A stretch of DNA of 64,000 nucleotides, taken from Juglans regia (lineage: Eukaryota; Streptophyta; Magnoliopsida; Fagales; Juglandaceae). Below the pieces are notes generated by a model. That model was not told the DNA's origin, did no database searches, and saw only the letters and a program-made list of their open reading frames with translations. The position numbers and the translations under genes are program-made. Location: positions 1,240,001-1,304,000 of the forward strand of contig NC_049911.1 in the NCBI RefSeq assembly GCF_001411555.2. Reading direction: 5' to 3'. Shown in pieces: positions 1 through 13,072 of this stretch (its first letter is position 1; the number at the start of each line of letters is the position of its first letter).

Positions 1-1022
1 GTGCCGTAGTAAGTTCATAAACTAACATGAAGCCATTAATTGAATGAAAATGCCAATTCAAAAGGACCCACAAAAGAAGGGACAAAAAAAAAAAAAAAAA
101 ATTTGAGGAAGGAAGAGTAGTGGTAATTAGTAAATAAATTGGTTCCAAATAAACCCGTTCACCATTTTGCATTATTTTCTATTACTTTTTGGCGCGATTA
201 GGAACTTCATCCCCTCTTCATTTATCACTTTTCTAGTTTAATGAAATTAACTTGCCTAGAAAAAAAAAATAGCTGCCCGTTTTGTTGGGTGTATACCAGA
301 TATTCAACACAACGCAAGGAGATGCGAAGAGCAGATCCATATAGTTTGATAGGATTGGAGTCATCCTATTTGGCACCTTAATTAATTTTTTTATTAGTTT
401 AGTAAAATGTGATAGTAATTAATCAGTTTTTAATTAACTAATTCATTATTTATTTTACTCAAACATCTATATGTTTTTTTTAACATTTCTTAATGATGCT
501 CGATTAATCTATTCTACATAATTTTTGAAACGTCTATTTTACTATCTTGTGACCTTTTATTTAATAAAGTTTTGAAGTATTTATTCTTGAATAATATTAT
601 GTACAGTTCTAGATTGTGCAAGCCAACTTACTCCCTTTAAAAAAAAGGTAATGCTTAGACTTTTCACTCTAATATTATAAATATCATTTTTCTTATTTGC
701 TGCTATCTCTTTGACATAATTTTGAGTTTCCCTAAAACGTTTTACATGCATGTGATGTGAACATACTTACGTTCGATCGCTCTGTGTTTTTTTTTATTTA
801 TTTTCGATCTAAATTATAATATTTAGCGTGTTATATGGTGGAGACAGGAGAGAATGTATATTAATTTGGTTTGTAGAGAAGTTCTACAGGAAATTCTTAT
901 ACTATATATTTTTATCTAATTAATATGTGATTTGTCATTTTTATACTTCTATTTTAATGTTTAAAAATGTGCGTTTAAATTCACATATTGATTAAATGAA
1001 AGTATGTGATACCGATTAATGT

Positions 1023-1056
<34 letters not shown>

Positions 1057-1272
1057 TTTTGTGTATATTTAAAAAAAAATTACTAAAATAAACACACACT
1101 AATGCTTTAAGGAAAAAAAAGAAACATTAATCGGTACTCTTTATAGGTACACTTTGTCGGTGGAAATACCATTTTGCTAATAAAAATCTAACACTTATTC
1201 CTCCAGATCTTGAAAAATTTAGGACTAGTATTTACATTATTCTAAGATCCAAATTACCGTACATGTGATCAA
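1..1272. other. AT-rich intergenic DNA
   Basis: No coding region is recognisable. The stretch is AT-rich with homopolymer runs. A 14-bp perfect inverted repeat (taccgattaatgtt at about 1009 and its complement at about 1123) encloses a (TA)n tract and looks like a small MITE. The right end carries the left copy of the target duplication of the following LINE. Confidence 0.6.
1009..1136. repeat. Small inverted-repeat (MITE-like) element with TA core
   Basis: A 14-bp perfect terminal inverted repeat brackets about 100 bp that contains (TA)14 at 1023-1051. No family was recognised and no target duplication is clear. It may be an old MITE or a chance foldback. Confidence 0.4.
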
Positions 1273-1288
1273 ATGCATTACCACATAA
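1273..1288. repeat. Left target-site duplication of the LINE
   Basis: atgcattaccacataa here matches atgcattacacataa at 8616-8630, directly after the poly(A) tail, with a single 1-nt indel. This fixes both ends of the LINE insertion. Confidence 0.75.
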
Positions 1289-1523
1289 AATATAGTCAAG
1301 GTGGTTGCTTTTGCTTTTTGAGAGGGCGAAAAAGATAGAAACAGGTGCTGGAAGGAAGCAGCGAGGTGTAATACTTCGCTATTAAGTTTCCTTGATGATG
1401 GGGTCTCCTAGCTCTTGTTGAGGAGGAATTCCCTGCCCCTAGTAGGTTTAAATCTCCTAACTTCGACTGTGGAGAGTGGTGAATTAGCTAAAAAAATTCG
1501 TTTCTTTGTAACTATAATATTGC

Positions 1524-2885
1524 ATGGCTGAGGACTTCATCAAACAGTGGGATAAATTCAACCTCACAGAAGCAGAACAACAGGAGTTGATACTAGAGTT
1601 GAAGGAAGATGAGGCAGTATCACGTAGGGAAAAACTGTGTCTTCTTGGATTGGTGGTGGCAGACAAACAAATAAACAGAGATGCTTTTAAGAGCACCATG
1701 GTAAAGATCTGGAGGCCAACAAAGGAATTGCAAATCTAAACTATAGGTGATAACCTGTTCTTGATGGAATTCCAGTGTGCCCATGATATGGAAAGGGTGC
1801 ACGCTGGCAGGCCTTGGACTTTTGATAGGAATCTCATTTGTCTAGAAATTTTTAATGGACTCTTTGCTCCAGTTATGTACCATTTTGCTTCTGAACCAAT
1901 ATGGATCCAAGTGCATGGCCTCCCTCTAGGAGGCATGACACAACTTATCCGAGAGAGAGTGGGCGGTGTGACGGGAGAAGTTGAAGAAGTAGATGTGGAT
2001 GAAGAGGGAGTGGGATGGGGTCCTTACCTGAGAGTTAAGGTGTCCATCAATAGAACAAAGCCATTAATGAGAGGCATCATAGTGCTGTTAAAAGGCATTA
2101 GAATTAGGCTCACTTTTGTTTATGAAAGGTTGCCTATCTTCTGCTTCAAGTGTGGAATTATAAAACATGGCATTAGTGGCTGTCTGGAGTCCTCATCGGG
2201 TAATTTATTATATGGTAGTAAAATTTTCCAATATGGTGCATGGCTGCGTGCTTCCCCTATGTGATCAAAAGACAATTTAAAATCTGTTGTTAACTTGGAT
2301 AAGGGAGGCAGAACTAACCATTCCTCTGAACAACAGGTGGTACAAGAGGAAGTGGACTATCCAAAAGACCAATAAGGAAAGAATCTCAATTCTGATAATA
2401 TCAACTTTCTTAAGAACCATGTATTGGAGAATGAGCATGGACAGTTAGAAAACTACCAATCAAACCAAACAGGTGAAACTTTAGGCCAACAATACAATAT
2501 GGAACATGTGCCTACAGAGTTGATTCAGTCACAGATTCATGATATCTATAAGGACCCTTTTCTTGAAAGTATAAAGTCTGCTGAGGTGGAACAGATGGTA
2601 GTCCAAGCTGGGACTGCTATAACCTATGCATATGATTCTAGCTACCAGATAGAAGACCCCATAGGTAGTTCTAAATGGAAAAGAAGGGCTAGGCTAAAAC
2701 AACCAGTGATTGAGGGTGGTATGACTACTAGGAAGGCAGGTAAAAAACGAGACACTCTAGCTAATCCTATTGACTTTCAAAAGAAATTTCTGCATGCAGG
2801 GATAAGAAAAAAGGCAAGAGAACTGAGGTGGTTGAAAATGATATGTAAATGGAAATGGCAGTGGCTGCTCTGCCAAGAGCCATGA
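1524..2885 (+). pseudogene. LINE ORF1 (RNA-binding, DUF4283 and zinc knuckle)
   Basis: The frame opening at 1524 (MAEDFIKQWDKFNLTEAEQ) continues in the same frame past nonsense codons at 1737, 2262 and about 2371 to 2885. The middle part reads as the DUF4283 fold (MEFQCAHDMERV, then GRPWTFDRNL), followed by a retroviral-type knuckle CFKCGIIKHGISGC (C-X2-C-X4-H-X4-C) near 2140-2185. ORF1 proteins of plant LINEs bind the element RNA. The in-frame stops mark it as dead. Its end overlaps the start of ORF2 in another frame, as usual for these elements. Confidence 0.8.
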
Positions 2886-5800
2886 ATCTTATAAGTTGGA
2901 ACTACCAAGGACTTGAGAACCCTCGGACAGTTAACTTCCTTAACATCCTAGTTAAGGACAAGAACTCAAATATGACCTTTCTCATAGAAACAAAATGTTC
3001 AAAAGCAAGAGTGGCAGAGGTTAGGGATATTTTAAAATTTAATGCTTGTTTGGTGGTAGAAAGTAGAGGTAGTAGTGGTGGACTTGCACTAATGTGGAAG
3101 AATCATACTAAAGTAGTTATTTATAACTACTCGAGATGGCATATCAATACTCATGTTACAAATGATCAAATGGCACAAACTTGGCTCTTCACAAGCTTTT
3201 ATGGTCATCCTGAAACTCCTAAAAGAAATATGAGCTGGGAATTCCTAAAGTCCCTTAAACCTATGGCCTCCACCCCATGGTTTTTTTGTGGTGACTTTAA
3301 TGAAATAACCTATCAAAGTGAGAATGTGGGAGGTGGACCTAGGCCTTACAAACAAATGGAGATTTTTAGGAATGCCCTTGAATGGTGCTCCTTAAAATCG
3401 ATTCTGACTAAAGGCTCAAGATACACTTGGGCTAATAATAGAAGAGGTCAAAATTTTACAAAAGAAAAATTGGATCGAGCTCTAGCCAATCCAGCATGGA
3501 TGCACTTGTTTTAGGAAGCCTGCTGCTCAGTGGTACCTGCTGTGAAATTAGACCACTCACCTTTACTTATCCTGTTAGATAATAAAAGATTTCAAGGCAG
3601 TTTTAAGACTAAATGCTTTAGATTTGAAACTGCTTGGTCCTTAAAGGATGACTGTGCTAATACCATTAAGGAGGCCTGGGGGAAGGTTGCTCTTGGAGGG
3701 GATTCTGCAACCATTATGAATAGAAAGTTCTCAACTAAAGTTCAGCTCTGAAGAAGTGGAATGTGAGAGCAAACAGAAAATTTCCTACTGATATCAGTTA
3801 GAAAATGAAAAGGTTGAATGAGTTACAAGAAGAAGGAGGAGGAGATCATGTAGAGGTTGCTTTCAAACTGCAAACTAAAATTGACAATATTCTAGTTGAG
3901 GAGGATCTTAAATGGAAACAAAGGGCAAAATAACATTGGCTACAAATAGGTGACATAAACACTAAATTTTACCATCTACATGCCACCCAAAGATGGAATA
4001 TTAATAGAATATCTCAAGTCTTGGACATCAGGAATGTTTTGGTGACTAAAAAACAACAGATTGGGTCTACATTCTCTAATTATTTCTCTGAACTTTTCTC
4101 CACCTCTCATCCATTTGGCATTGAAGAATGTCTCATGGATATGCCCAATAAAGTGTCTCCTAAAATGATTGAGATTCTTAATAAGGAATTCAATGAAGGA
4201 GAGGTTAGAATGGCAGTGTTTCAAATGAAAGGTTTAGGCTCTCCAGGCCCAGATGGTTTCCTAGCTTTATTTTATCAATCCAATTGGGAACTACTTGGCA
4301 AAGAAGTATGCAGTTTTGCACTCAAAATTCTAAATACAGAAGGTTCCTTGGAGGGTGTCAATGATACTTTCATCACGCTGATTCCAAAGGTTAAAGATCC
4401 CATGAAAGTTTCAAATTTCAGACTAATTAGCTTATGTAATGTGACCTACAAAATTGTTGCAAAAGTGATATCAAATAGGCTAAAGGTTGTACTTCCTAAT
4501 ATCATTTCTATGAATAAGAGTACTTTTGTACCAGGTAGGGCCATCACTGATAACATCTTGATGGCTTATGAAACTATTCACTCTATGTCAACTAGAATGC
4601 AAGGAAAATCAGGCTTCATGGCTTTCAAACTTGATATGAGCAAGACATATGATCATGTAGAGTGGTCCTTTCTATCCTCTGCGATGTGCAAGCTGGGTTT
4701 TGAGAGCAGGTGGATCTCTTTGTTGATGAATTGCATTACTTCAATTCTCTTATTCAATTCTTATAAATGGTGAACCTCAAAATTATTTCAAGCCCTCCCG
4801 AGGACTAAGGCAAGGGGATCCTCTTTCCCCTTACCTCTTTATTTTCTGTGTAGAAGCCTTATCATGTGTCCTTAATAAGGCTGAGATGAATGGAAGCATC
4901 ACTAGTGTTCCAATGAGAAGAGGTCCTATAAGAGTTAACCATCTCTTCTTTGCTGATGACAACATGATCTTTTGTAAATCCAACTCTCTTGAATGGAGCA
5001 GATTGATAAGGTTATTGACTATATATGAACTTGCTTCTGGTCAAATAATAAACAAGGAGAAATCCTCCATATTTTTTCAGCAAAAATACACCACTTGAGA
5101 ATAAGAGAATTATTCTACAAATTGCTGGAGTGCACTTAACAGGTTCATTTGAGAAATACCTTGGTCTCCCATCTATGATTGGAAGAGCCAAAATTGCATC
5201 CTTTCATGGCCTTATTGATAGAGTGTGGTCTCGAATAACAAACTGGAAGACAAACTGCTTATTAGTAGTTGGAAAGAAGGTGCTGCTCAAATCTGTCTTG
5301 CAAGCCATCCCTACTTATACCATGAGAATATTTCTTCTACCTTAATCCATTACCAACAGATTGGACCAGTTATCAAGAAAATTTTGGTGGGGTTTCAATG
5401 AGGACCAATCAAAGATTCATTGGGTCAAATGGAGTAAACTCAGTAAATCTAAGGATCAAGGTGGATTGGGGTTTAGGAACTTCAACAATTTCAATCTGGC
5501 TCTTCTTGCTAAGCAAGGATGGAAAATACTTACAAATCCTGAATCTCTACCTGCCCTCAACCTAAAACAGAAGTATTTCCCACATGGATCTATCTTAACA
5601 GCTAAAATGGGATTAAGACCTTCTCTAGCTTGGAGGAGTATGCAAGCTGGCCTAAACATGTTAAAAGAAGGTCTATTATGGAGGATTGGTAATAGCTTAG
5701 AAGTGAAGATATGGGAGGACATATGGCTGCCAAAACCACATTTTCTTCCTCCTAATACCTACAACAATGGCACAAAAGAAGTGACTCAAATGGCTGATTT

Positions 5801-6337
5801 AATAAACCCAACTCTCAGGATTTGGGATGGAAATTTGCTTTCTAGATTGTTCCTTCAGAATACAATGGACATCATTAAAACAATACCAATCTGTATGAAC
5901 AACAGAATGGAGCAACTGATTTGGGAAGGCACAAGTAATGGCATCTTTTTTGTAAAGAGTGCCTACTTTCTTCATAGAAATCTACAGTCTAATCTAGAGA
6001 GTGGTTCCTCTAATGTTCAAAGTCAACAAAAATCTTGGAAAGCTTTGTGGAAACTACAAGTGCCAAATGGAGTAAGAAAGTTCCTATGGAGAGCATGCAA
6101 TGAGGCTTTACCCAACTTTAACAATCTGTTTAAGAGAAAAATTATAGATGATAACCTATGTCCTATTTGTCATCTTGAGGAGGAAACATCAAAGCATGTG
6201 CTATGGAGATGTGGGGCTGCTCAAGATGTTTGGTGTCAAGCAAGTATACATCTATAGAAACTATCATTGGAAGGTACCTGTTTTAAATCTATCTGGGAAC
6301 AAATGTTAGCAAAAGTGACAACATGATCTAGAAGAAG

Positions 6338-7729
6338 TGATGAGTGTACGAAAGTGAACTCTAAATACCTTATTATTGGACTAAAATGCTAAAATATTAA
6401 TAGAAATCATTGGAATTAATGTGTATTCTTGAATTGAGTTTCTATTTACTTTGGGATACTCTTGAGCAGATTTTTATGTTTAATTTTAGAGTCTATAAAA
6501 GAGCAAGTCCAAACCCATTCAAATTCAAAGGATTTTCAAGTGGGCAAGATATTGGAACAACCTAAGAACTTTCAATGAGTGTAGGACTCTTCAAATAAGG
6601 ATAATGATGAGATTTGAGAGTAATTCGGATCAAAGTCTAAAATGCGCTAGGAGACAGAATGGATAGACTTTAGTATTTTAATTATAACTTTCCGCTTAAA
6701 TATCGGATTGATGCGATTCTTGATGCGTCGGAAAGCTATCTTAAATGGCTACAAAGTTGTCTCAATAAAGATTTCTATATTCAAATTTTTGAAGCATGTA
6801 TGAGGCTGCCAAGTTGAGTCCTAAAATTTAGGCTATTTTGTGTGCATGAATATGAAGACATTAGGGTTTCTTTCTTACCCTATTTAAGTATATCATTAGC
6901 ACGAAATTGAGAGGGCAGAAGAGGGGAGATGGCTTAGTTTGAAGAAGGAATATCTGAAATTAATTTCCATGGCCGCCATTTGCTCTATTTTTCTCTTGAG
7001 ATTCTTGTTATCCATTATATTTATGGATAACTAAATTCTCAAGTAGGGCTAGAGATGAACTTGCACATTAGATGGTATTTTTAATTTATTTTTTATTTAT
7101 GTATTTGATTTTCAATTACTAAAACTCTTTTGTTTTATCATTCTCAATTCATTGTTGATGTTTTCTTCTCCGAATAATCATAGAATTTATTTTGTTTATG
7201 GATTCAGTCATGCTTTTTCTATTGAATGGATTAACTCTTTGATTATGTTTGAATCAATTATTTATCTACATTGATTTAATTCTTTGCTGCAATATTGCTT
7301 CCTGAATATATTGTCGTCGTTGGGATTTTCTCAATAATGATAATAATTTACGTATTTTAAAAGTGGTGAATGATTTTTCAAAATGTTACATTTAGTTTAA
7401 TCTTGGTTTATAAATCTATACTTTCTGATTGAGAATATTAGGAATTGAGTTCCCAATTGAGTTATTCAATGAATTAAGAATAATTAAAATACCATATTTG
7501 TGCAAGAGATTCCCGACGCTTTACTATTTGTCTAACTTGAGTACTTTTTTCGTTAATCAATTTACTTCACTTTAATTTACATTTAAAATTAATCTTTCTT
7601 CTCTATTAATCATTTAATCTCTTTCTTTAGTTTTTTTGTTCATTCTACAATTCTTTTAATTTGTCTCTCTGTGGAATCAACACCTTAAAGTTGTGGTACA
7701 ACTACCGCATTATTCTTTGGGCGTAATCA
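6338..7729. mobile_element. Solo LTR inserted in the LINE
   Basis: The 1392-bp unit begins TGATGAGTG, ends GGCGTAATCA, and is flanked by perfect 5-bp duplications AGAAG (6333-6337 and 7730-7734), the hallmark of LTR retrotransposon integration. No internal coding region or primer binding site is present, so it is a solo LTR left by recombination between two LTRs. Removing it together with one AGAAG rejoins the LINE frame. The parent superfamily cannot be told from the LTR alone. Confidence 0.85.
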
Positions 7730-7794
7730 AGAAGCTGGGCTGATCTCAAGACTCATATGGTCTAGGAGGAATGCTTTCTTGCATGGAAAAATGA

Positions 7795-7980
7795 CTGTGT
7801 TTGGATGTTAAACTGAATTGAGTTAAGTTGAGTTGAGATGATAAAATATTGTTAGAATATTATTTTTTAATATTATTATTATTTTTGGATTTGAAAAAGT
7901 TGAATTGTTTATTATATTTTATGCTTAAATTTAAAAAAGTTGTAATGATGAGTTGAGATGAGTTTATGATCCAAATAAAT
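7795..7980. mobile_element. MITE, GAGATGAG family (copy 1)
   Basis: It starts near tgtgtttggatg and ends near gatccaaat, with the internal signature ttgagttgagatg and a taatattattatt core. It splits the RNase H region of the LINE between the FLHGK motif and the following HKAYED. Related copies occur at about 50795-51000 and 57632-58002, and an interrupted one at 54220-54730. Confidence 0.7.
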
Positions 7981-8615
7981 AAAGTTATTATCCATAAAGC
8001 CTATGAAGATATGAGATGTTTTAAAGCCACAAAGACAAATGTCCCTGCTGCTATAACCACTGCAAACTCACTTAGTATTCAGAGATGGAAAAAGCCTCCA
8101 TAAGGAATTTACAAAATGAGCTGGAATGCTTCTATCAACGAGTCTAGGAGCTTAATTGGAATTGGAGCAATTCTCAAAGACTGCAAATGATTGGTTCTTG
8201 GCACACTTAGAGCTAAAAAGAATCTCACTTTGTCTCTATAAACTATAGAGGCAAATGCAATGATGATGGCAATCCTGTTCTGTAAAGAAGCTGGGATTCA
8301 AGAGTTCATTCTTGAAAGTGGTTCAATGCAGGTGGTCGAGAAGATGCAGAATTCTTTGGAGGATTGGAGTCAAGATGGATTAATCATTGAAGACACCAAA
8401 AATGTGTTAAGATCATTTGCAACTTAGAGTGTTTGTCATACTAAAAGGGATGCTAATATGGCTGCTCACATGCTAGTCAATGATGCCCTTTTAAGTGAGA
8501 TTGATCTTTATGATCTTGAGAGTATACCTGTATGTATTAAACAAATCGTTTTCTCTAAATCTTTGTAATCCTTTACTCATGCAATATAGTTATTATCATT
8601 TAAAAAAAAAAAAAA

Positions 8616-9290
8616 ATGCATTACACATAATAATTTAAAAATAATTTTTATTTTTGTAACAAAAAAATCCCTCAAATTCGAAGAATCTATAAAAATAAGC
8701 ACATAATGTCTCGTAATAAATGAGTAATAAACATTATATAGTCTATTTTATATTATGTCTATCATTCTTTTACTTGAAAGACGTTAATTAAATTCCGGTA
8801 AGAATTCGACAATGCTTCGTAAGTCTTTAACATGTTTGTAACAATGGAAAATGATATTTATAGTCGTAAAATACATAAATATTGTACAAATATTCTTTAA
8901 AAAAAAAAAAGATAAATACGGGATCCCTATTAGAAAAAAAAACTAATTTTTTTTATTATAAATCTTACTCTTCTTCAAAAACACCATGCAGCATTTTGCG
9001 CACTCATGACTATACATGACATTAGTCTTGTAACAATTCATTGTACTTAAGGTTTGATTTTTGTTAATTCGTCGGATCACCTAATATTCCAAGAAGGTAA
9101 AAAAAAATAATTAGGCCGAGTTAAGTAGGCAGGGAGAGGCTATTACATCTAACATTCAAATTCATCACTTCCGGCCAGCTTCTTCTTGTCTGGGTCAAGG
9201 AAGACTTTACCCTCCCTTCCAACAAGAACAATGGTTGATATCATCCATCCACCCTCTGATCAATATATTAATCTAATTCCTGGCCTATAG
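8616..9290. other. Intergenic region upstream of DHQ-SDH copy 1
   Basis: It starts with the right target duplication of the LINE. No gene is seen. The part near 8840-8990 (gatatttatagtcgtaaaat, then attataaatcttactcttcttc) resembles segments at about 40130-40350 and 55740-56040 and is probably a dispersed MITE family. From about 9150 the composition shifts to promoter-like sequence for the next gene. Confidence 0.5.
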
Positions 9291-9306
9291 CCGACAGATA
9301 CTATAA

Positions 9307-9315
9307 TATATATAA
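9307..9315 (+). promoter_or_regulatory. Candidate TATA box of DHQ-SDH copy 1
   Basis: TATATATAA lies about 200 bp before the start codon at 9515. This would leave a 5' leader of roughly 170 nt that is rich in pyrimidines and CAG/CTGCAG. The assignment rests on position and sequence only. Confidence 0.4.
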
Positions 9316-9514
9316 TATAATCATGTACCCACTCTTGAACCTTATTTATCTACACTTTCTTCTTTAACAAGACAGAGTCTAAGATCGATCCCATAAACAA
9401 TCAACTCTTGAACCAACTTCTGCTGCAGCAGCAGCTTCCAAACAGTACTACTTTCAAAACACACCTACAGCAAACTCAAACCAGCTCTGATCTGTTTGGA
9501 ATCCAGCCTTCAAC

Positions 9515-12500
9515 ATGGGAAGCCTTCCGGTACGTTTTTTTCTTTTCTTTTCTCTTTTGTGGGGTTCTCTCTATCTCTTAGTTCTGCATGTTTAACGAAA
9601 AAATGTTCTAGCTAGCCTGCGCGCAGCTTCAACATTCCCTGCATGCATGTCGTTTGCTTCCGTTTTCTTTCCCTGGCCTTGAGTTTTTGTTTTATGTCAA
9701 ACGTTTTAAGTTTTGGTTTGTTTCCCACTTGCGTCTTGAACTTGCAGTGTACAAGACACAAGCTGCCTTGTCCGGTACATGAGTTAATATATTATCATTT
9801 TGCTACTTCTATTTTAATTTTACTATTGTCTCAAAATTTTGCTTAAGATTTTTTTAGCAATCCTAGTTAGACTCATGAATTTCTTCGTCAAACATAGACA
9901 TTTATGTATGTACAATAATTTTATACACCATATTACCATCTCACTTTCATTTTATTAAGTATGATATGACATATTTATCACTATTAAATGATCATTTATT
10001 GTTTATTTTTTTATTATTTAATGATGATGAATGTGCTATATACTATTTAAGATGATCAAAATAAAATGAGAGTATAGTGTATAACATTACTCATTGAAAA
10101 ATTATTAGGCAGTTCGGAATAAAAACCAGGTGCAAATTATAATTTCTCTCATTCTGATTTTTTACACTTTTTGGTGAACTGTAGTTTACCGTGTCCGATT
10201 TGCAAACAAGCTCGAGTGGAGCTCGGAGCAGTCCCACGTTGCTATGTACTCCATTGATGGGAACCACGGTCGATCAAATGCTGATCGAGATGCGAAAGGC
10301 CAAGGAAATCGGATCCGACGTCGTTGAGATCCGGCTCGACTGTTTGAGAAACTTCAATCCACGCCCCGATCTTGAAGTTCTCATTGAGCGGTCTCCATTG
10401 CCAACTCTTGTCACTTACAGGTAATGATCGCCTAATATAAAATGAGGTGTACTTAATGAGTCTATCTCTCTCCCACTTTTAAGTACTTTTCAAAATTAAT
10501 TTCACGTTCATTTCAGACCAATTTGGGAAGGCGGTCAGTATGAAGGTGATGAAACCAAGCGACAGGATGCACTTCGTTTGGCAATGGAATTGGGAGCCGA
10601 TTACATTGATGTTGAGCTTGAGGTTGCTCATGACTTCAACAATTCCATTTATGGGAAGAAGCCTGAGAACTTCAAAGTCATCGTTTCTTCTCACAATTTT
10701 CACAATACTCCATCTTCTGAGGCCATTGGCAATCTTGTGGCAAGAATCCAAGCTACCGGAGCTGACATAGTGAAGATTGCAACAACTGCATTGGACATTA
10801 CAGATTGTGCACGCATTTTTCAGATAATGGTGCATTCTCAAGTATGTAATATAATGCAGGACATTGCAATTTTCTGATTTTGTCGTTTGTCGTTTGTTTT
10901 TTCCACATTTTTTTCACTTACACTTCTCCATGCAAAAAAAATTTAGGTGCCAACAATTGGAATTGTTATGGGAGAAAGGGGTTTGATTTCAAGGTTACTT
11001 AGCCCCAAGTTTGGTGGATACCTCACTTATGGTGCACTTGAGGCAGGTGCTATTTCAGCTCCAGGCCAACCAACTGCAAAAGATTTGTTGGACTTGTACA
11101 ACTTCAGGCTTATTGGACCAGATACTAGAGTGTATGGCATCATTGGGAAGCCTGTTGGTCACAGCAAGAGTCCACTTCTTTTCAATGCAGCATTCAAGTC
11201 AGTTGGTCTTAATGCAGTTTATGTGCACTTTTTGGTGGACGATGTCAAGAAGTTTTTCGATACCTATTCTTCCTCTGATTGGGCTGGATGCAGGTATGAC
11301 TCTTCTTGGAAATGCATGCTTCATCAAACCAAGAGCTTTGAGTTGTTAGACCTGGATTTCTATGACTTTTCATTGTACTAAATAAGAGCACTAGCAGAAG
11401 ATTAATCTGCCTGAGAGATTTTGGTAGACCAAGTTAATATATTTCTTAGCATGTTTTGTTTTCTTTAATAACGAAACTGAATCTGGAATGCAGTTGTACA
11501 ATCCCACATAAGGAGGCTGCTCTCAAGTGCATGAACGAGATTGACCCTATTGCCAAGGTATCTGATTGTGTCTTCCCCTAAAATGTTGTTGCATAATCTG
11601 ATCTGAATCATTTTCTATCAGTAAGTTTTGGTTACCACTATTTGATTTTTCTGCAGAAAATAGGAGCTATTAATAACATTGTCAGGAGATCAGATGGAGG
11701 ACTAATGGCTTTCAACACTGACTACATCGGTGCTATTGCTGGCATTGAAGATCAACTAAGAGGTTTTCATCTTTTTACAAGTTATGCAAGCTCTGTCTAG
11801 ACAAGTTCTTTCTCTTTTCATAGGTTATTGAGTTAGTTTTTGATTTTGCAGGTCTGAATGGTACAAATCCTGCAGCCGGCTCACCCTTGGCTGGTAAATT
11901 GTTTGTTGTTTTGGGAGCCGGTGGTGCTGGCAAATCACTTGCCTATGGTGCTGCACAAAAGGGAGCAAGAGTGGTGGTTGCCAATCGTACATATGGTAAA
12001 AATCGAGTTCTGTGTTTTAGAACCTATGCTTCTTTTAAAGGCAACTCATGAAACAATGAGCTTAAAATTTGGAAAATTCTTCAAGAGTAAATGCTCCACG
12101 TGTTACCACAAACTATAAACCTTACAAAACCTGAAGTTTATGAACAACTGAATGATGATGGGGTGTCTTTTTCTTACAGAGCGAGCTAAAGAACTGGCTG
12201 ACAAAGTTGGTGGACAAGCTATGACTCTTGCTGAAGTAGACAACTTCCATCCTGAAGAAGGGATGGTTCTTGCAAACACTACATCCGTGGGAATGAAACC
12301 TAAAATAGATGAGACCCCCATTTCAAAGGTTTGCCCCTATTTACTTGCTTCACATGTTGGGGAAAAAATAAAGATTAGATAAGGAAACTTCTCTGCAAAA
12401 ATGGTGGGAAAGCTGGATGAAACTTCAAGGTGTACAGAAAGTGAAATTGATGCATTGATGGACTTTTGGCTAGTTTAATTATCTGTTGATCAACAGTAAA

Positions 12501-12952
12501 GGTTTTCAAGGTTTTTTCTGGTACCTAGGATGGACTATTCTAGGGTCTAACACCACAACATATTGTAATTACAATGATTACATCATGATAGGCTTCATTG
12601 CGCTCATGCACCTAAGAATTCATTGTGTTTTGTTAATTTTGCAGCAATCTCTGAAACATTATTGCCTAGTATTTGATGCCATTTACACACCAAAGGAGAC
12701 CAGGCTCTTGCGTGAAGCAAGAGAGACTGGAGCAACTATTGTGTACGGAACAGAGATGTTGATCCGCCAAGGCTTTGAACAATACAAGAACTTCACTGGT
12801 CTGCCTGGTAAGAATATCCAAATCAATTTGGATTCTAGCTTTTCCGAGTTACTAATACTAGTGTAGTATTTAAGAACTCATTGGTCCTTGTTTCTTTGAT
12901 AATTCCAGCACCAGAAGAACTGTTTAGGCAACTCATGGAGAAGCATGCATAA
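9515..12952 (+). CDS. Bifunctional 3-dehydroquinate dehydratase/shikimate dehydrogenase, copy 1
   Basis: Enzyme of shikimate pathway steps 3 and 4: 3-dehydroquinate to 3-dehydroshikimate, then NADPH-dependent reduction to shikimate. Exons by GT-AG and frame: 9515-9529, 10185-10420, 10517-10841, 10947-11293, 11494-11557, 11657-11762, 11852-11995, 12180-12328, 12645-12807, 12909-12952; 530 aa. The type I dehydratase half (about residues 25-245) keeps the catalytic set E53 (VEIRLD), H143 (SSHNFHN) and Schiff-base K170 (DIVKIATT). The dehydrogenase half keeps S265 and S267 (GHSKSP), T310 and K314 (CTIPHKE), N335, T350 and D351 (FNTDY), a Rossmann GAGGAGK and the NADP-type NRT. The tiny first exon encodes MGSLP and no transit peptide is visible, so a cytosolic location is likely. 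T310 argues against a quinate dehydrogenase, in which I recall this Thr is replaced. Confidence 0.95.
9920..10087. repeat. MITE-like element in intron 1 of DHQ-SDH copy 1
   Basis: Imperfect terminal inverted repeats (ttatacaccatattaccatctc at the left; the complement of agagtatagtgtataa at the right) bound about 168 bp with a palindrome-rich centre (aaatgatcatttattg). No family name was recognised. Confidence 0.5.
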
Positions 12953-13072
12953 ATGGGGACTTGCATTGGCACTCCACACTACTGTTGCAGCTGAATCTAT
13001 GTTTCCCCATTACGGCTAAATCGATTTAGTTTTAGCATTATGTGATAGGCTGTTGAGTTTTACTTTTGTATG

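Larger units (their letters stand above)
2849..8568 (+). pseudogene. LINE ORF2: endonuclease, reverse transcriptase, zf-RVT, RNase H
   Basis: The endonuclease begins near 2885 (LISWNYQGL) and keeps an ET motif (FLIETKC), GDFNEI and, after a stop at 3512, KLDHSPL. The reverse transcriptase spans 4021 to about 5345, with GSPGPDGF, a frameshift near 4770, LRQGDPLSPYLF in the shifted frame, and the catalytic FADD (HLFFADDNMIF, near 4950). A zinc-binding segment (LWKLQVPNGVRKFLWRAC) lies at 6043-6257. The RNase H part (EANAMMMAILFCKEAG, then ILESGSMQVVEKM) lies after the two insertions and ends at TAA 8566-8568. Many stops make it non-functional. Confidence 0.85.
1289..8615 (+). mobile_element. 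Near full-length L1-type plant LINE with RNase H, decayed
   Basis: A non-LTR retrotransposon runs from the end of the left target duplication to a poly(A) tail ending at 8615. In order it carries ORF1 (DUF4283-like region and CCHC knuckle, 1524-2885), an apurinic endonuclease domain (from 2849), reverse transcriptase (about 4020-5350), a zinc-binding RVT segment (about 6000-6257) and an RNase H domain (about 8100-8568). It is inactive: stops at 1737 and 2262 break ORF1, and several stops and a frameshift near 4770 break ORF2. A solo LTR (6338-7729) and a MITE (about 7795-7980) are inserted in its 3' third. Without them the element is about 5.7 kb, a usual length for plant L1 elements. Confidence 0.9.
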
